This document shows positions 1 through 6,005 of a stretch of DNA of 6,435 nt, piece after piece (positions within the stretch are counted from its first letter, which is position 1; each line of letters opens with the position of its first letter). The stretch is from contig DMAT01000205.1 of assembly GCA_003451635.1 (NCBI GenBank), forward strand, positions 1 through 6,435, in the 5' to 3' direction. This DNA comes from Syntrophus sp. (in: bacteria). GTDB lineage: Bacteria; Desulfobacterota; Syntrophia; Syntrophales; UBA8958. The notes beneath the pieces were generated by a model, which saw nothing but the letters and a program-made list of their open reading frames with translations, had not been told where the DNA came from and searched no databases. A program made the position numbers and the translations under genes.

Positions 1-30
1 CAAGCGCTCTCCCAACTGAGCTACAACCCC
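1..30 (-). tRNA. tRNA gene, 5' part only (probably tRNA-Ala), cut by the left window edge
   Basis: Read on the minus strand from position 30, the sequence has the layout of the first 30 nucleotides of a tRNA. There is a seven-base acceptor arm GGGGTTG, then TA at positions 8-9, a D stem GCTC/GAGC enclosing the loop AGTTGGGA with the invariant GG, a G at position 26, and CTTG beginning the anticodon stem. The anticodon and the whole 3' half lie outside the window, so the identity cannot be read directly. The GGGG start, the D arm and the GCGCTTG continuation resemble bacterial tRNA-Ala, most like the GGC-anticodon type; this is inference from remembered consensus. It is on the same strand as the division operon and has its own promoter immediately upstream. 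Confidence 0.88.
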
Positions 31-53
31 ACTTTTTCAACTGGCGGCCACCT

Positions 54-81
54 ACTATCATAGTGGTTAAAATGTTGTCAA
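54..81 (-). promoter_or_regulatory. Sigma-70-type promoter for the tRNA gene, overlapping the end of the radical SAM gene
   Basis: On the minus strand a perfect -35 hexamer TTGACA (76-81) is followed by a 16-base spacer and a -10-like GATAGT (54-59, four of six matches to TATAAT). Between the -10 and the tRNA 5' end (position 30) are 23 bases beginning AGGTGGCCGCC. This GC-rich discriminator is typical of stable-RNA promoters under stringent control, although that control is inference here. TATGAT (57-62) is a better -10 match but would leave only 13 bases of spacer. The TGA stop codon of the radical SAM gene (78-80) lies inside the TTGACA hexamer. Confidence 0.6.
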
Positions 82-1790
82 CAGTTTTTCTCGGTCGAAA
101 ATTGCTGTGCGGCCTTAAATTCACGGATGAGCAGGGTTTTTGGTACGCCGGTGTCGATAAAATCCCAGGGAAGGGTTTCCGTTGTGTCCCGGCGTCGATA
201 AACAAAGAAATCGGGAGGAAAGGGGGCTTCCTTCATGGCCTTGGGCCAGGAGCCTCCCTGTAGATGCAGGGCGAGGAGGATCTTTCCGACCCGTCGGTCC
301 CCGGTGGCGAGGAGGGATTGGAGATAATTTCTTTTCGGCGGGTCAGCTAGGACTTTAATATTTCCCTGCCCCCGGAAGGCGCCTGCAATCTTTTGGATTT
401 TCTTCTTTATGGCCTGAATGTTTTCCAGAGGATACCACTGAAAAGGAGTCCCCGCTTTGGGAATGAACTGATTGATGCTGACAGTGATCCTCTTGAAGCG
501 TTTCTCCCGCGGGCCGGTCGTCGGCAAGGAAAGCTGTGAAAGGCGTTTGATTAATTCAATGATTGCCTCGATATCGTCTGCCGTTTCCGTCGGCAGACCG
601 ATCATGAAATACAGGCGCACATGCAAGAATCCATTCTCCAGAAGATTTATGGCCCCCCGGGTGATGTCACCGTCTTGGATACCTTTCCGGATAAGGTCTC
701 TCAGCCGTTGAGATCCCGCTTCCGGAGCCAGGGCCAGGGTTTCTACGCCTCCTTCTTTGAGAAGTTCGAGAAGTGTCGGTGTGAGTTGGTCCAGCCGGAA
801 AGAACCCGTGCCGATCTTTCCTTGCCTGGACAGTATATAACGGCAGATGTCTATCAGTTCGGGGTGATCCGAGACGGCTGTTCCCAGGAGTCCGATTTTT
901 TTGCCCGTTTCCAGGCCGCGTATTATTGATTTCTCAAGGTTTTCCCGCTTACGGAACCGGCCGGGGCGAAAGAGATACCCGGCAGCGCAGAATCGACATC
1001 CGCGACTACAGCCACGGCTGACCTCGGTCAGAAAGATTGTCCCGAAATCCGTGTCCGGCGATGAGATTACCGTCTCCGTCGAGAATGCCTGAATATCTTG
1101 CGCCCATTGCTTCCGGATCTTGGAGGGAAGGGAAGCCTCGCGGGGGGTCATCTTCTCAATCGGTCCATCCACCCCGTAACTGACCTTGTACAAGGCCGGA
1201 ACATAGGCCCCGGGAACGTTCTTTTGCAGCATGCGAAGATTATCGTTCTTTGTATCATTGGCTTTTCGGGTGCGGAGAAGGTTTGAGAGAAATTCCGGCA
1301 GGATTTCCTCGGCCTCGCCAATGAGGAAAAGATCGAAGAAGTCCGCCAAAGGCTCCGGATTCATGGTGACGCAGATGCCGCCACCGATGATGATCGGGTC
1401 AGATTCGTTGCGTGCATCGGAAAGGAGGTTGATCCTTGCCATATCCAGCATCTTAAGAATGTTCGGATAATCGTTTTCAAAGGAAATAGAAAAGGCGATA
1501 ATATCGAAATCCCGGAGCGGTTTCTGGGATTCAAGGCTGAAAAGAGGGAGGGTCCCGGGGACGAAGAAACCTTCGTCCCCGGGGTCGGGAAGAAATGCCC
1601 GCTCACACAGAACGGACGGATGTTGATTCAAGAGACGGTAAACTGTTTGAAAACCCAGACTGTCCATACCCGTCCGGTAACGGTTCGGATAGGCTAAACA
1701 GATGTTTAGAGAGTTTCCCCATAACTTTTTTACATAACCGTCTTCGCGGTCCAATAAATCCTTATATTTTTTCTTGACTGTCCAGGACAT
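78..1790 (-). CDS. Radical SAM protein with N-terminal B12-binding-like domain, function unknown
   Basis: This 570-residue protein has the radical SAM cluster motif CSRGCRFC (C261, C265, C268), which binds a 4Fe-4S cluster that cleaves S-adenosylmethionine. Residues about 28-170 form a Rossmann-like region resembling the cobalamin-binding domain of this superfamily, including GGGICVTMNPEPLADFFDLFLIG-type sequence around 136-158 (IIGGG, then the GEAEE loop). The radical SAM barrel spans about 250-470 and includes APEAGS (355-360), GLPTET (398-403) and FIPKAGTPF (442-450). The C-terminal region has GDRR (497-500) and LPWDFIDTGV (540-549), features I associate with the uncharacterised family TIGR03960. 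It lacks the extra domain of the longer fusion members. The ATG start lies 9 bases after the ftsZ stop with only a weak AGGG ribosome site, so translation is probably coupled to ftsZ. No substrate can be named; a modification or methylthiolation-like reaction is possible but unsupported. Confidence 0.9.
   Translation of the reverse strand: MSWTVKKKYKDLLDREDGYVKKLWGNSLNICLAYPNRYRTGMDSLGFQTVYRLLNQHPSVLCERAFLPDPGDEGFFVPGTLPLFSLESQKPLRDFDIIAFSISFENDYPNILKMLDMARINLLSDARNESDPIIIGGGICVTMNPEPLADFFDLFLIGEAEEILPEFLSNLLRTRKANDTKNDNLRMLQKNVPGAYVPALYKVSYGVDGPIEKMTPREASLPSKIRKQWAQDIQAFSTETVISSPDTDFGTIFLTEVSRGCSRGCRFCAAGYLFRPGRFRKRENLEKSIIRGLETGKKIGLLGTAVSDHPELIDICRYILSRQGKIGTGSFRLDQLTPTLLELLKEGGVETLALAPEAGSQRLRDLIRKGIQDGDITRGAINLLENGFLHVRLYFMIGLPTETADDIEAIIELIKRLSQLSLPTTGPREKRFKRITVSINQFIPKAGTPFQWYPLENIQAIKKKIQKIAGAFRGQGNIKVLADPPKRNYLQSLLATGDRRVGKILLALHLQGGSWPKAMKEAPFPPDFFVYRRRDTTETLPWDFIDTGVPKTLLIREFKAAQQFSTEKNC
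1554..1583. repeat. Perfect 13-bp inverted repeat with 4-base loop inside the radical SAM gene
   Basis: The arms CCCGGGGACGAAG (1554-1566) and CTTCGTCCCCGGG (1571-1583) are exact reverse complements separated by four bases, AAAC on the plus strand and GTTT in the mRNA. The element covers exactly ten codons, P70 to G79 (PGDEGFFVPG), near the end of the N-terminal domain. In RNA it would form a very stable hairpin. No T-run follows on either strand, so it is not an intrinsic terminator. It could affect ribosome passage, RNA processing or mRNA stability, or may be chance; no function is claimed. Confidence 0.85.
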
Positions 1791-1799
1791 CCGGCCCTG

Positions 1800-2951
1800 T
1801 CAGTCGGCCTGCCTTCTCAGGAAAGTCGGAATTTCGAGATCGGGATCGTCGTTGTCCTCGATCATGCCCATCTTTACCGTCGGCAGCTGGTCGATAGGCC
1901 TGTCTTTCCGAAGATAAGCCGGCTTAGAGATATCTTCCCTTTTATGCCCGCTCATACTGGTCATATTCACGAGGTTGTTCTTCCTGCGGTTCACATCTTC
2001 GAAGCCCGTAGCAATGACCGTAATTCTTATTTCGTCTCCCATGGTTTCATCGATGACGGTGCCGAAGATGATATTGGCGTCTTCATGAGCTTCCGCCTGG
2101 ATCAGCGAGGAGGCCTCGTTGACTTCGAAAAGACTCATGTCCGGCCCGCCGGTGATATTGAGCAGGACCCCATGGGCTCCCTGAATACTGTTGTCCTCCA
2201 ACAGGGGAGAAGAGATTGCCCGCTGAGCGGCTTCTACAGCGCGGTTTTCACCGCTGGCAGAACCGGTTCCCATCAGGGCCAGGCCCATGCTGGACATGGT
2301 GTTCTTCACGTCGGCAAAATCCAGGTTGATCAGGCCCGGGATGATGATGAGGTCGGAAATCCCCTTGACGGCATGATAGAGGATGTCGTCGGCCTTCTTG
2401 AAGGCTTCGAGGAGGGACAGGTTGCGCCCTCCTAAACTCAGCAGCCGCTGGTTGGGAACGACAATCAGGGTGTCGACGATCCTCCGCAATTCGTCAACCC
2501 CTTCTTCTGCCTGGTAATTGCGGCGCTTCCCTTCAAACTGAAAAGGCTTCGTGACCACCGCCACCGTCAGGATGCCGAGTTCCTTGCAAATCTCTGCGAT
2601 GACCGGAGCGCCTCCCGTTCCCGTACCCCCACCCAGACCAGCGGTAATGAACACCATATCGGATCCTTCCAGGTGTTCTCTAAGACTGTCTTTTGTCTCT
2701 ATGGCGGCTTGTTTCCCTACATCAGGATTGGCCCCTGCTCCGAGTCCCTTTGTCGCCTCGTTGCCGAGCTGGACCTTGATAGGAGAAGTCGACGCCAAAA
2801 GGGCCTGCGTATCGGTGTTGGCGACGATAAAATTAACGCCTTTGAGGCCGTAAGAGATCATCGTGTTCACCGCATTTCCGCCGCCCCCGCCGATCCCGAT
2901 CACCTTGATTCTTGCCGTGTTTGCTGTAGAAAATTCCGTTAACTCAAACAT
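1800..2951 (-). CDS. ftsZ: Cell division protein FtsZ, tubulin-like GTPase
   Basis: FtsZ polymerises in a GTP-dependent way into the cytoplasmic Z ring that positions septation. The 383-residue protein is complete. The N-terminal nucleotide loop GIGGGGGNAV lies at about 19-28, and the tubulin signature GGGTGTG at 107-113. The T7 synergy loop NLDFAD (209-214) contains the catalytic aspartates D211 and D214, which complete the GTPase site of the neighbouring subunit. The globular core ends near residue 318. A linker of about 50 charged residues leads to the conserved C-terminal peptide DLEIPTFLRRQAD (371-383), the usual binding site for FtsA and other partners. The ATG start is supported by a strong ribosome site GGGGAGGG six bases upstream. 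The gene follows ftsA by 14 bases and precedes the radical SAM gene by 9. All key residues are present and nothing looks damaged. Confidence 0.99.
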   Translation of the reverse strand: MFELTEFSTANTARIKVIGIGGGGGNAVNTMISYGLKGVNFIVANTDTQALLASTSPIKVQLGNEATKGLGAGANPDVGKQAAIETKDSLREHLEGSDMVFITAGLGGGTGTGGAPVIAEICKELGILTVAVVTKPFQFEGKRRNYQAEEGVDELRRIVDTLIVVPNQRLLSLGGRNLSLLEAFKKADDILYHAVKGISDLIIIPGLINLDFADVKNTMSSMGLALMGTGSASGENRAVEAAQRAISSPLLEDNSIQGAHGVLLNITGGPDMSLFEVNEASSLIQAEAHEDANIIFGTVIDETMGDEIRITVIATGFEDVNRRKNNLVNMTSMSGHKREDISKPAYLRKDRPIDQLPTVKMGMIEDNDDPDLEIPTFLRRQAD

Positions 2952-2957
2952 GTTCTT

Positions 2958-2965
2958 CCCTCCCC
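2958..2965 (-). promoter_or_regulatory. Strong ribosome binding site of ftsZ abutting the ftsA stop
   Basis: The minus strand reads TAA GGGGAGGG AAGAAC ATG, where TAA ends ftsA and ATG starts ftsZ. The purine-rich Shine-Dalgarno core directly touches the ftsA stop codon and sits six bases before the start. It is the strongest ribosome site in the window, which fits the known need for much more FtsZ than FtsA, while its position also allows coupling to ftsA translation. Confidence 0.85.
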
Positions 2966-4192
2966 TTAAAAGAATTCAATAAACCATCTTTTTATTCTTC
3001 GAAACCAATTACCAAAGGAGCCGCCTTCCCCTCTCCGAAGGCTTTCTTTGGTAATGTGCTTGCTGCCATAAATAATAAGTCCCACCCCGGTTGCATACAT
3101 GGGACTGTTGACGACATCTGTCAGACCGCCTATTCCGATAGGACATCCCCTGCGAACGGGCATATTGAAGACCTGTTCGGCCAGTTCCGGCATACCTTCC
3201 ATAATGGATGCACCCCCGGTGAGGACGACGCCTGCAGCCATAAGATCCTCGAAGCCGGAGCGGACGAGTTCCTTATAGGACAGGCTAAGGATCTCTTCCA
3301 TGCGAGGCTCAATAATGCGACCAAGGATCTGGCGTGACACCTCTCGCGGTTCCCTTCCCCCGACACTGGGGACCTCTATGGTTTCATCCTTTGGGATCAG
3401 GGGGGAATAGGCGCAGCCATATTTGATCTTGAGCTTTTCCGCCTCCGTGGCCGGTGTTCGAAGGCCCGTGGCTATGTCGCTGGTTACATAATTCCCCCCG
3501 ACGGGCAGAACGGCCGTATGTTTTATGGTGCCCTCCGAAAAAACGGCGATGTCCGTTGTCCCACCTCCGATATCAAGCATGATCACGCCGAGGTCTTTTT
3601 CATCATTACTCAGGACCGCCTCGCTGGAGGCTAATTGCTCAAGAACGATCTCATCGATATCCAGGCCGACGCGGCTGACCGATTTGGCAATATTCTGGAT
3701 GGATGCGGAGGCACCCGTTACAATATGAACCTTGGCTTCCAGACGAACGCCGGACATGCCGATAGGATCACGAATGCCATCCTGTTCATCAACAACGTAG
3801 GACTGCGGTAAAGTATGAAGGATTTCCCGATCCATGGGGATAGCGATGGCCTTCGAAGCTTCTACCGCCCTTTGGACATCATCCTCATCGACTTCCCGGC
3901 CTTTAACGGCAACGATACCCAGGCTGTTCTGGCTCTTGATATGTCCGCCGGCAATGCCGACATAGACAGAGCGTATTTCACACCCCGACATATGTTCAGC
4001 TTCTTCGATCGCCTTCTTGATTGCCTCTACAGTGCTGTCAATGTTAACCACCACCCCTTTGCGCAGTCCTTCGGATGGGTTGGAACCAATGCCGATAATA
4101 TCGATGCCCTGATCCGTTATCTCGCCAATGATGGTGCAGGTCTTGGTGGTTCCGATGTCCAGACCAACGATCACATTTGATTTTTTAGCCAT
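2966..4192 (-). CDS. ftsA: Cell division protein FtsA, actin-like membrane anchor of the Z ring
   Basis: FtsA is an actin/Hsp70-fold ATP-binding protein that tethers FtsZ to the inner face of the cytoplasmic membrane and recruits later division proteins. The 408-residue protein shows the phosphate-1 motif GLDIGTTKTC (10-19), the FtsA-specific 1C subdomain region at about 85-165, the phosphate-2 motif LDIGGGTTDIAVF (206-218) and the adenosine motif VLTGGASIMEGM (323-334). The last 17 residues, FGNWFRRIKRWFIEFF-like from about 393, mix aromatic and basic residues as expected for the amphipathic membrane-targeting helix. The ATG start has an AAGGGAG ribosome site six bases upstream. It lies 26 bases after ftsQ and 14 before ftsZ, the classic ftsQ-ftsA-ftsZ order. 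Length and motifs match the family. Confidence 0.98.
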   Translation of the reverse strand: MAKKSNVIVGLDIGTTKTCTIIGEITDQGIDIIGIGSNPSEGLRKGVVVNIDSTVEAIKKAIEEAEHMSGCEIRSVYVGIAGGHIKSQNSLGIVAVKGREVDEDDVQRAVEASKAIAIPMDREILHTLPQSYVVDEQDGIRDPIGMSGVRLEAKVHIVTGASASIQNIAKSVSRVGLDIDEIVLEQLASSEAVLSNDEKDLGVIMLDIGGGTTDIAVFSEGTIKHTAVLPVGGNYVTSDIATGLRTPATEAEKLKIKYGCAYSPLIPKDETIEVPSVGGREPREVSRQILGRIIEPRMEEILSLSYKELVRSGFEDLMAAGVVLTGGASIMEGMPELAEQVFNMPVRRGCPIGIGGLTDVVNSPMYATGVGLIIYGSKHITKESLRRGEGGSFGNWFRRIKRWFIEFF

Positions 4193-4198
4193 GAAAGT

Positions 4199-4205
4199 CT
4201 CCCTT
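4199..4205 (-). promoter_or_regulatory. Ribosome binding site of ftsA
   Basis: AAGGGAG on the minus strand lies six bases (ACTTTC) before the ftsA ATG, inside the 26-base A-rich gap after ftsQ. It supports the chosen start. No convincing promoter hexamers were seen in this short gap. Confidence 0.75.
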
Positions 4206-4218
4206 TTTCATTTTCTTT

Positions 4219-5085
4219 TCATGTCTTGAATTCCTTCCTGGCCCCCGATATAGCGGCAGGCGGCAGGATGTCCCGACGCTGTACCGTTATCTTTACCGGA
4301 TCGCTCAGGTCAATATACAAGTGTCCTATTTTCTGATTCCTGCGTTCCAGATCGACCATCACGGGAGGGAGACGCCTGAATTTATTTTCATAGTTGTCGA
4401 ATCCCAAATGCAGGCACAAACCCGTGTTGGTAAAGACAGACAGTCCGACGCGCCCATTGCCGTTAATTTCGGATACATTTTTAATATTCGGGAAATCTGT
4501 GGCCGTGGTAAGATACCGGAGCAGGTCAAGGGTACGTCCCATGAGGACTTGCGCTTCCTTGTCCGTTCCCTGGTAACCCGTTAAAATCGGAAGATCCATC
4601 TCATCGTTCATTTCCAGTTTTTTGAAGGTGACGCCATTGATGTCCATGAGATAAAAGCTATTGTCCTTTTTAACCAAAGATACGGCTGTTCTCTCTCGCA
4701 GGTCGATAATCAGGCGGTTGGGTAATTCTCTGCCTACGTAAGCATTTTTGATCCAGGGGTTTACCATGACCCTTTTCTGCACATCCCCCAGGCTTACGGC
4801 AAAAATATTCTGGCGCGTCTTGACAGCGGCCATGGAAAGGATCTCTTTCTCCGTCAATTCCTTGCAGCCCCGGACAGTAATATCGCGAATAGCGAAGTAG
4901 GGATGACTGATGAGATAAAGGTATCCAAAAATCAGGAGCGCCGCCACTATTCCTATTCCCGACAAGGCCAGGGAGGCCCTCAGAACCTCCTTTACAGTTG
5001 CCCCCGCCCGTCTGCGCAGGCGGTGCCTCCTTGCCTCATAGCGGTAAGTGTTGCCTTTGGGCCGGCGTTTAAACCAGTTCTTCAC
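4219..5085 (-). CDS. ftsQ: Cell division protein FtsQ (DivIB family), bitopic membrane protein
   Basis: FtsQ is a single-pass inner-membrane protein that, with FtsB and FtsL, links the cytoplasmic ring to septal peptidoglycan synthesis. The 288-residue protein has a very basic cytoplasmic N-terminus (residues 1-36, many Arg and Lys), one hydrophobic span at about 37-59, and a periplasmic POTRA domain at about 62-132 (FAIRDITVRG, then NPWIKNAYVGRELPN and a following RERTAV). The FtsQ/DivIB beta domain occupies about 135-270. The start is GTG, overlapping the murB stop as GTGA and preceded by GGAG at seven bases. Upstream start codons would lie deep in murB, and the next start would remove the basic region, so GTG is preferred. 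The order and size agree with FtsQ although its sequence is, as usual, poorly conserved. Confidence 0.95.
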   Translation of the reverse strand: MKNWFKRRPKGNTYRYEARRHRLRRRAGATVKEVLRASLALSGIGIVAALLIFGYLYLISHPYFAIRDITVRGCKELTEKEILSMAAVKTRQNIFAVSLGDVQKRVMVNPWIKNAYVGRELPNRLIIDLRERTAVSLVKKDNSFYLMDINGVTFKKLEMNDEMDLPILTGYQGTDKEAQVLMGRTLDLLRYLTTATDFPNIKNVSEINGNGRVGLSVFTNTGLCLHLGFDNYENKFRRLPPVMVDLERRNQKIGHLYIDLSDPVKITVQRRDILPPAAISGARKEFKT

Positions 5086-6005
5086 AAATCTTCTCCGATG
5101 GTTATTACTTCCGCTTCCAGACGGATACCCCTTTCCATGAGGACCTTGTCCTGGATGATCCGGATCAGATCAAGGATATCCCTTGCTTTTGCCTCCCCCA
5201 CATTGACGATAAAATTGCCGTGTTTTTCCGATACCTTTGCCCCGCCGATCTGTAAACCCTTCAGTCCTAATTCGTCTATGATCTTGCCTGCCGGCAGTCC
5301 TTGGGGATTCTTGAATACGGACCCGGCGCTCCGCCATTCCAGCGGGTGTTTTTCCCTGCGTATTCTTCTTATTTCACTGATCCTTTCTCTAATAAGCTCC
5401 TTGTTGCTCCGGGAAAGACGGAAGGTTGCATCCAGGATCACGGCGTCTTCTTCCGGCAAGGCAAAGCGTCGATATTCAAAACGAAGCTGCCCACACTGCC
5501 AGGTACGTTCCGTTCCCCGGGCATCCATAAGGGTCAGCCTCTCCAGGGCGTCCTTGATCTCCCGACCATAGGCCCCGGCGTTCATTATGACGGCGCCGCC
5601 GACGCTCCCCGGAATGCCGGCGCAGAATTCCAGCCCCGTCAGTCCCTCTGTTGCCGATTGATTGACCAGATCGGAGAGGGACGCACCGGCTTCGGCCTCC
5701 AGGAAAAGATCACCCGAGGGATCTTGAAATAGTTTGGAATCATTCATATGCTTGAGACCGATGACAACACCCCGGAAACCGCCGTCCCGTACGATCAGGT
5801 TGGTCCAGTTGCCAACCGGGACATAGGGGATTGCTTCTCTCTTGAGTAGCGATAGCAGGTCGCGCAGTTGCCCCCTGTTCCCTGGAAAAACGAGGGCGTC
5901 GGCACAACCGCCCACACCCATGGAGGTATGGCGGCTCAGTGGTTCATCGAAGAGAACGCCCCCTCCCATCAGTCTTTCTAATTCCTGTCGCAATGCTTCG
6001 TTCAT
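5082..6005 (-). CDS. murB: UDP-N-acetylenolpyruvoylglucosamine reductase MurB
   Basis: MurB is the cytoplasmic FAD enzyme that reduces UDP-GlcNAc-enolpyruvate with NADPH to UDP-MurNAc, the second committed step of peptidoglycan precursor synthesis. The 307-residue protein shows RHTSMGVGG (25-33), the FAD-binding loop VGNWTNLIVRDGG (64-76), the hallmark GIPGSVGGAVIMNAGAYG (130-147), YRR (178-180) and RSAGSVFKNP (225-234). S229 is the expected proton donor and E299 of LEAEV (296-300) the expected catalytic glutamate. The size, and the absence of the long extra segments of the E. coli enzyme, suggest the shorter type II class. The FAD loop has GNWTN where GGGSN or GNGTN is more usual. The ATG start overlaps the murC stop by four bases (ATGA), with an AAGGG about ten bases upstream. 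No ddl gene separates it from ftsQ. Confidence 0.98.
   Translation of the reverse strand: MNEALRQELERLMGGGVLFDEPLSRHTSMGVGGCADALVFPGNRGQLRDLLSLLKREAIPYVPVGNWTNLIVRDGGFRGVVIGLKHMNDSKLFQDPSGDLFLEAEAGASLSDLVNQSATEGLTGLEFCAGIPGSVGGAVIMNAGAYGREIKDALERLTLMDARGTERTWQCGQLRFEYRRFALPEEDAVILDATFRLSRSNKELIRERISEIRRIRREKHPLEWRSAGSVFKNPQGLPAGKIIDELGLKGLQIGGAKVSEKHGNFIVNVGEAKARDILDLIRIIQDKVLMERGIRLEAEVITIGEDL
5093..5096 (-). promoter_or_regulatory. Ribosome binding site of ftsQ, inside the 3' end of murB
   Basis: GGAG (within CGGAGAAG) on the minus strand lies seven bases before the GTG start of ftsQ. It supports GTG as the initiation codon and lies within the last codons of murB. Together with the four-base GTGA overlap this predicts coupling of ftsQ translation to murB termination. 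Confidence 0.7.

Noticed and set aside
576..598. 8-bp inverted repeat (GTCTGCCG/CGGCAGAC) with a 7-base loop in the radical SAM gene
   Set aside because: It is short and falls on codons for the conserved GLPTETAD motif, so protein constraint and chance explain it.
1551..1586. The strong hairpin as an intrinsic transcription terminator
   Set aside because: No T-run follows the stem on either strand and it is inside an intact coding frame.
1944..2435. Plus-strand open frame of 163 residues within ftsZ
   Set aside because: It is a shadow of the ftsZ coding frame on the other strand with no recognisable domain.
4013..4041. TTGACA on the minus strand (4036-4041) inside the start of ftsA as a possible internal promoter
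   Set aside because: At 17 bases spacing the -10 would be AAGAAG, only three of six matches, so it is not convincing.
4903..5571. Long open frame on the plus strand (222 residues) across the murB-ftsQ junction
   Set aside because: It lies antisense to two well-recognised genes, its translation is low-complexity Ser/Arg/Leu-rich with no recognisable motif, and no ribosome site favours it.
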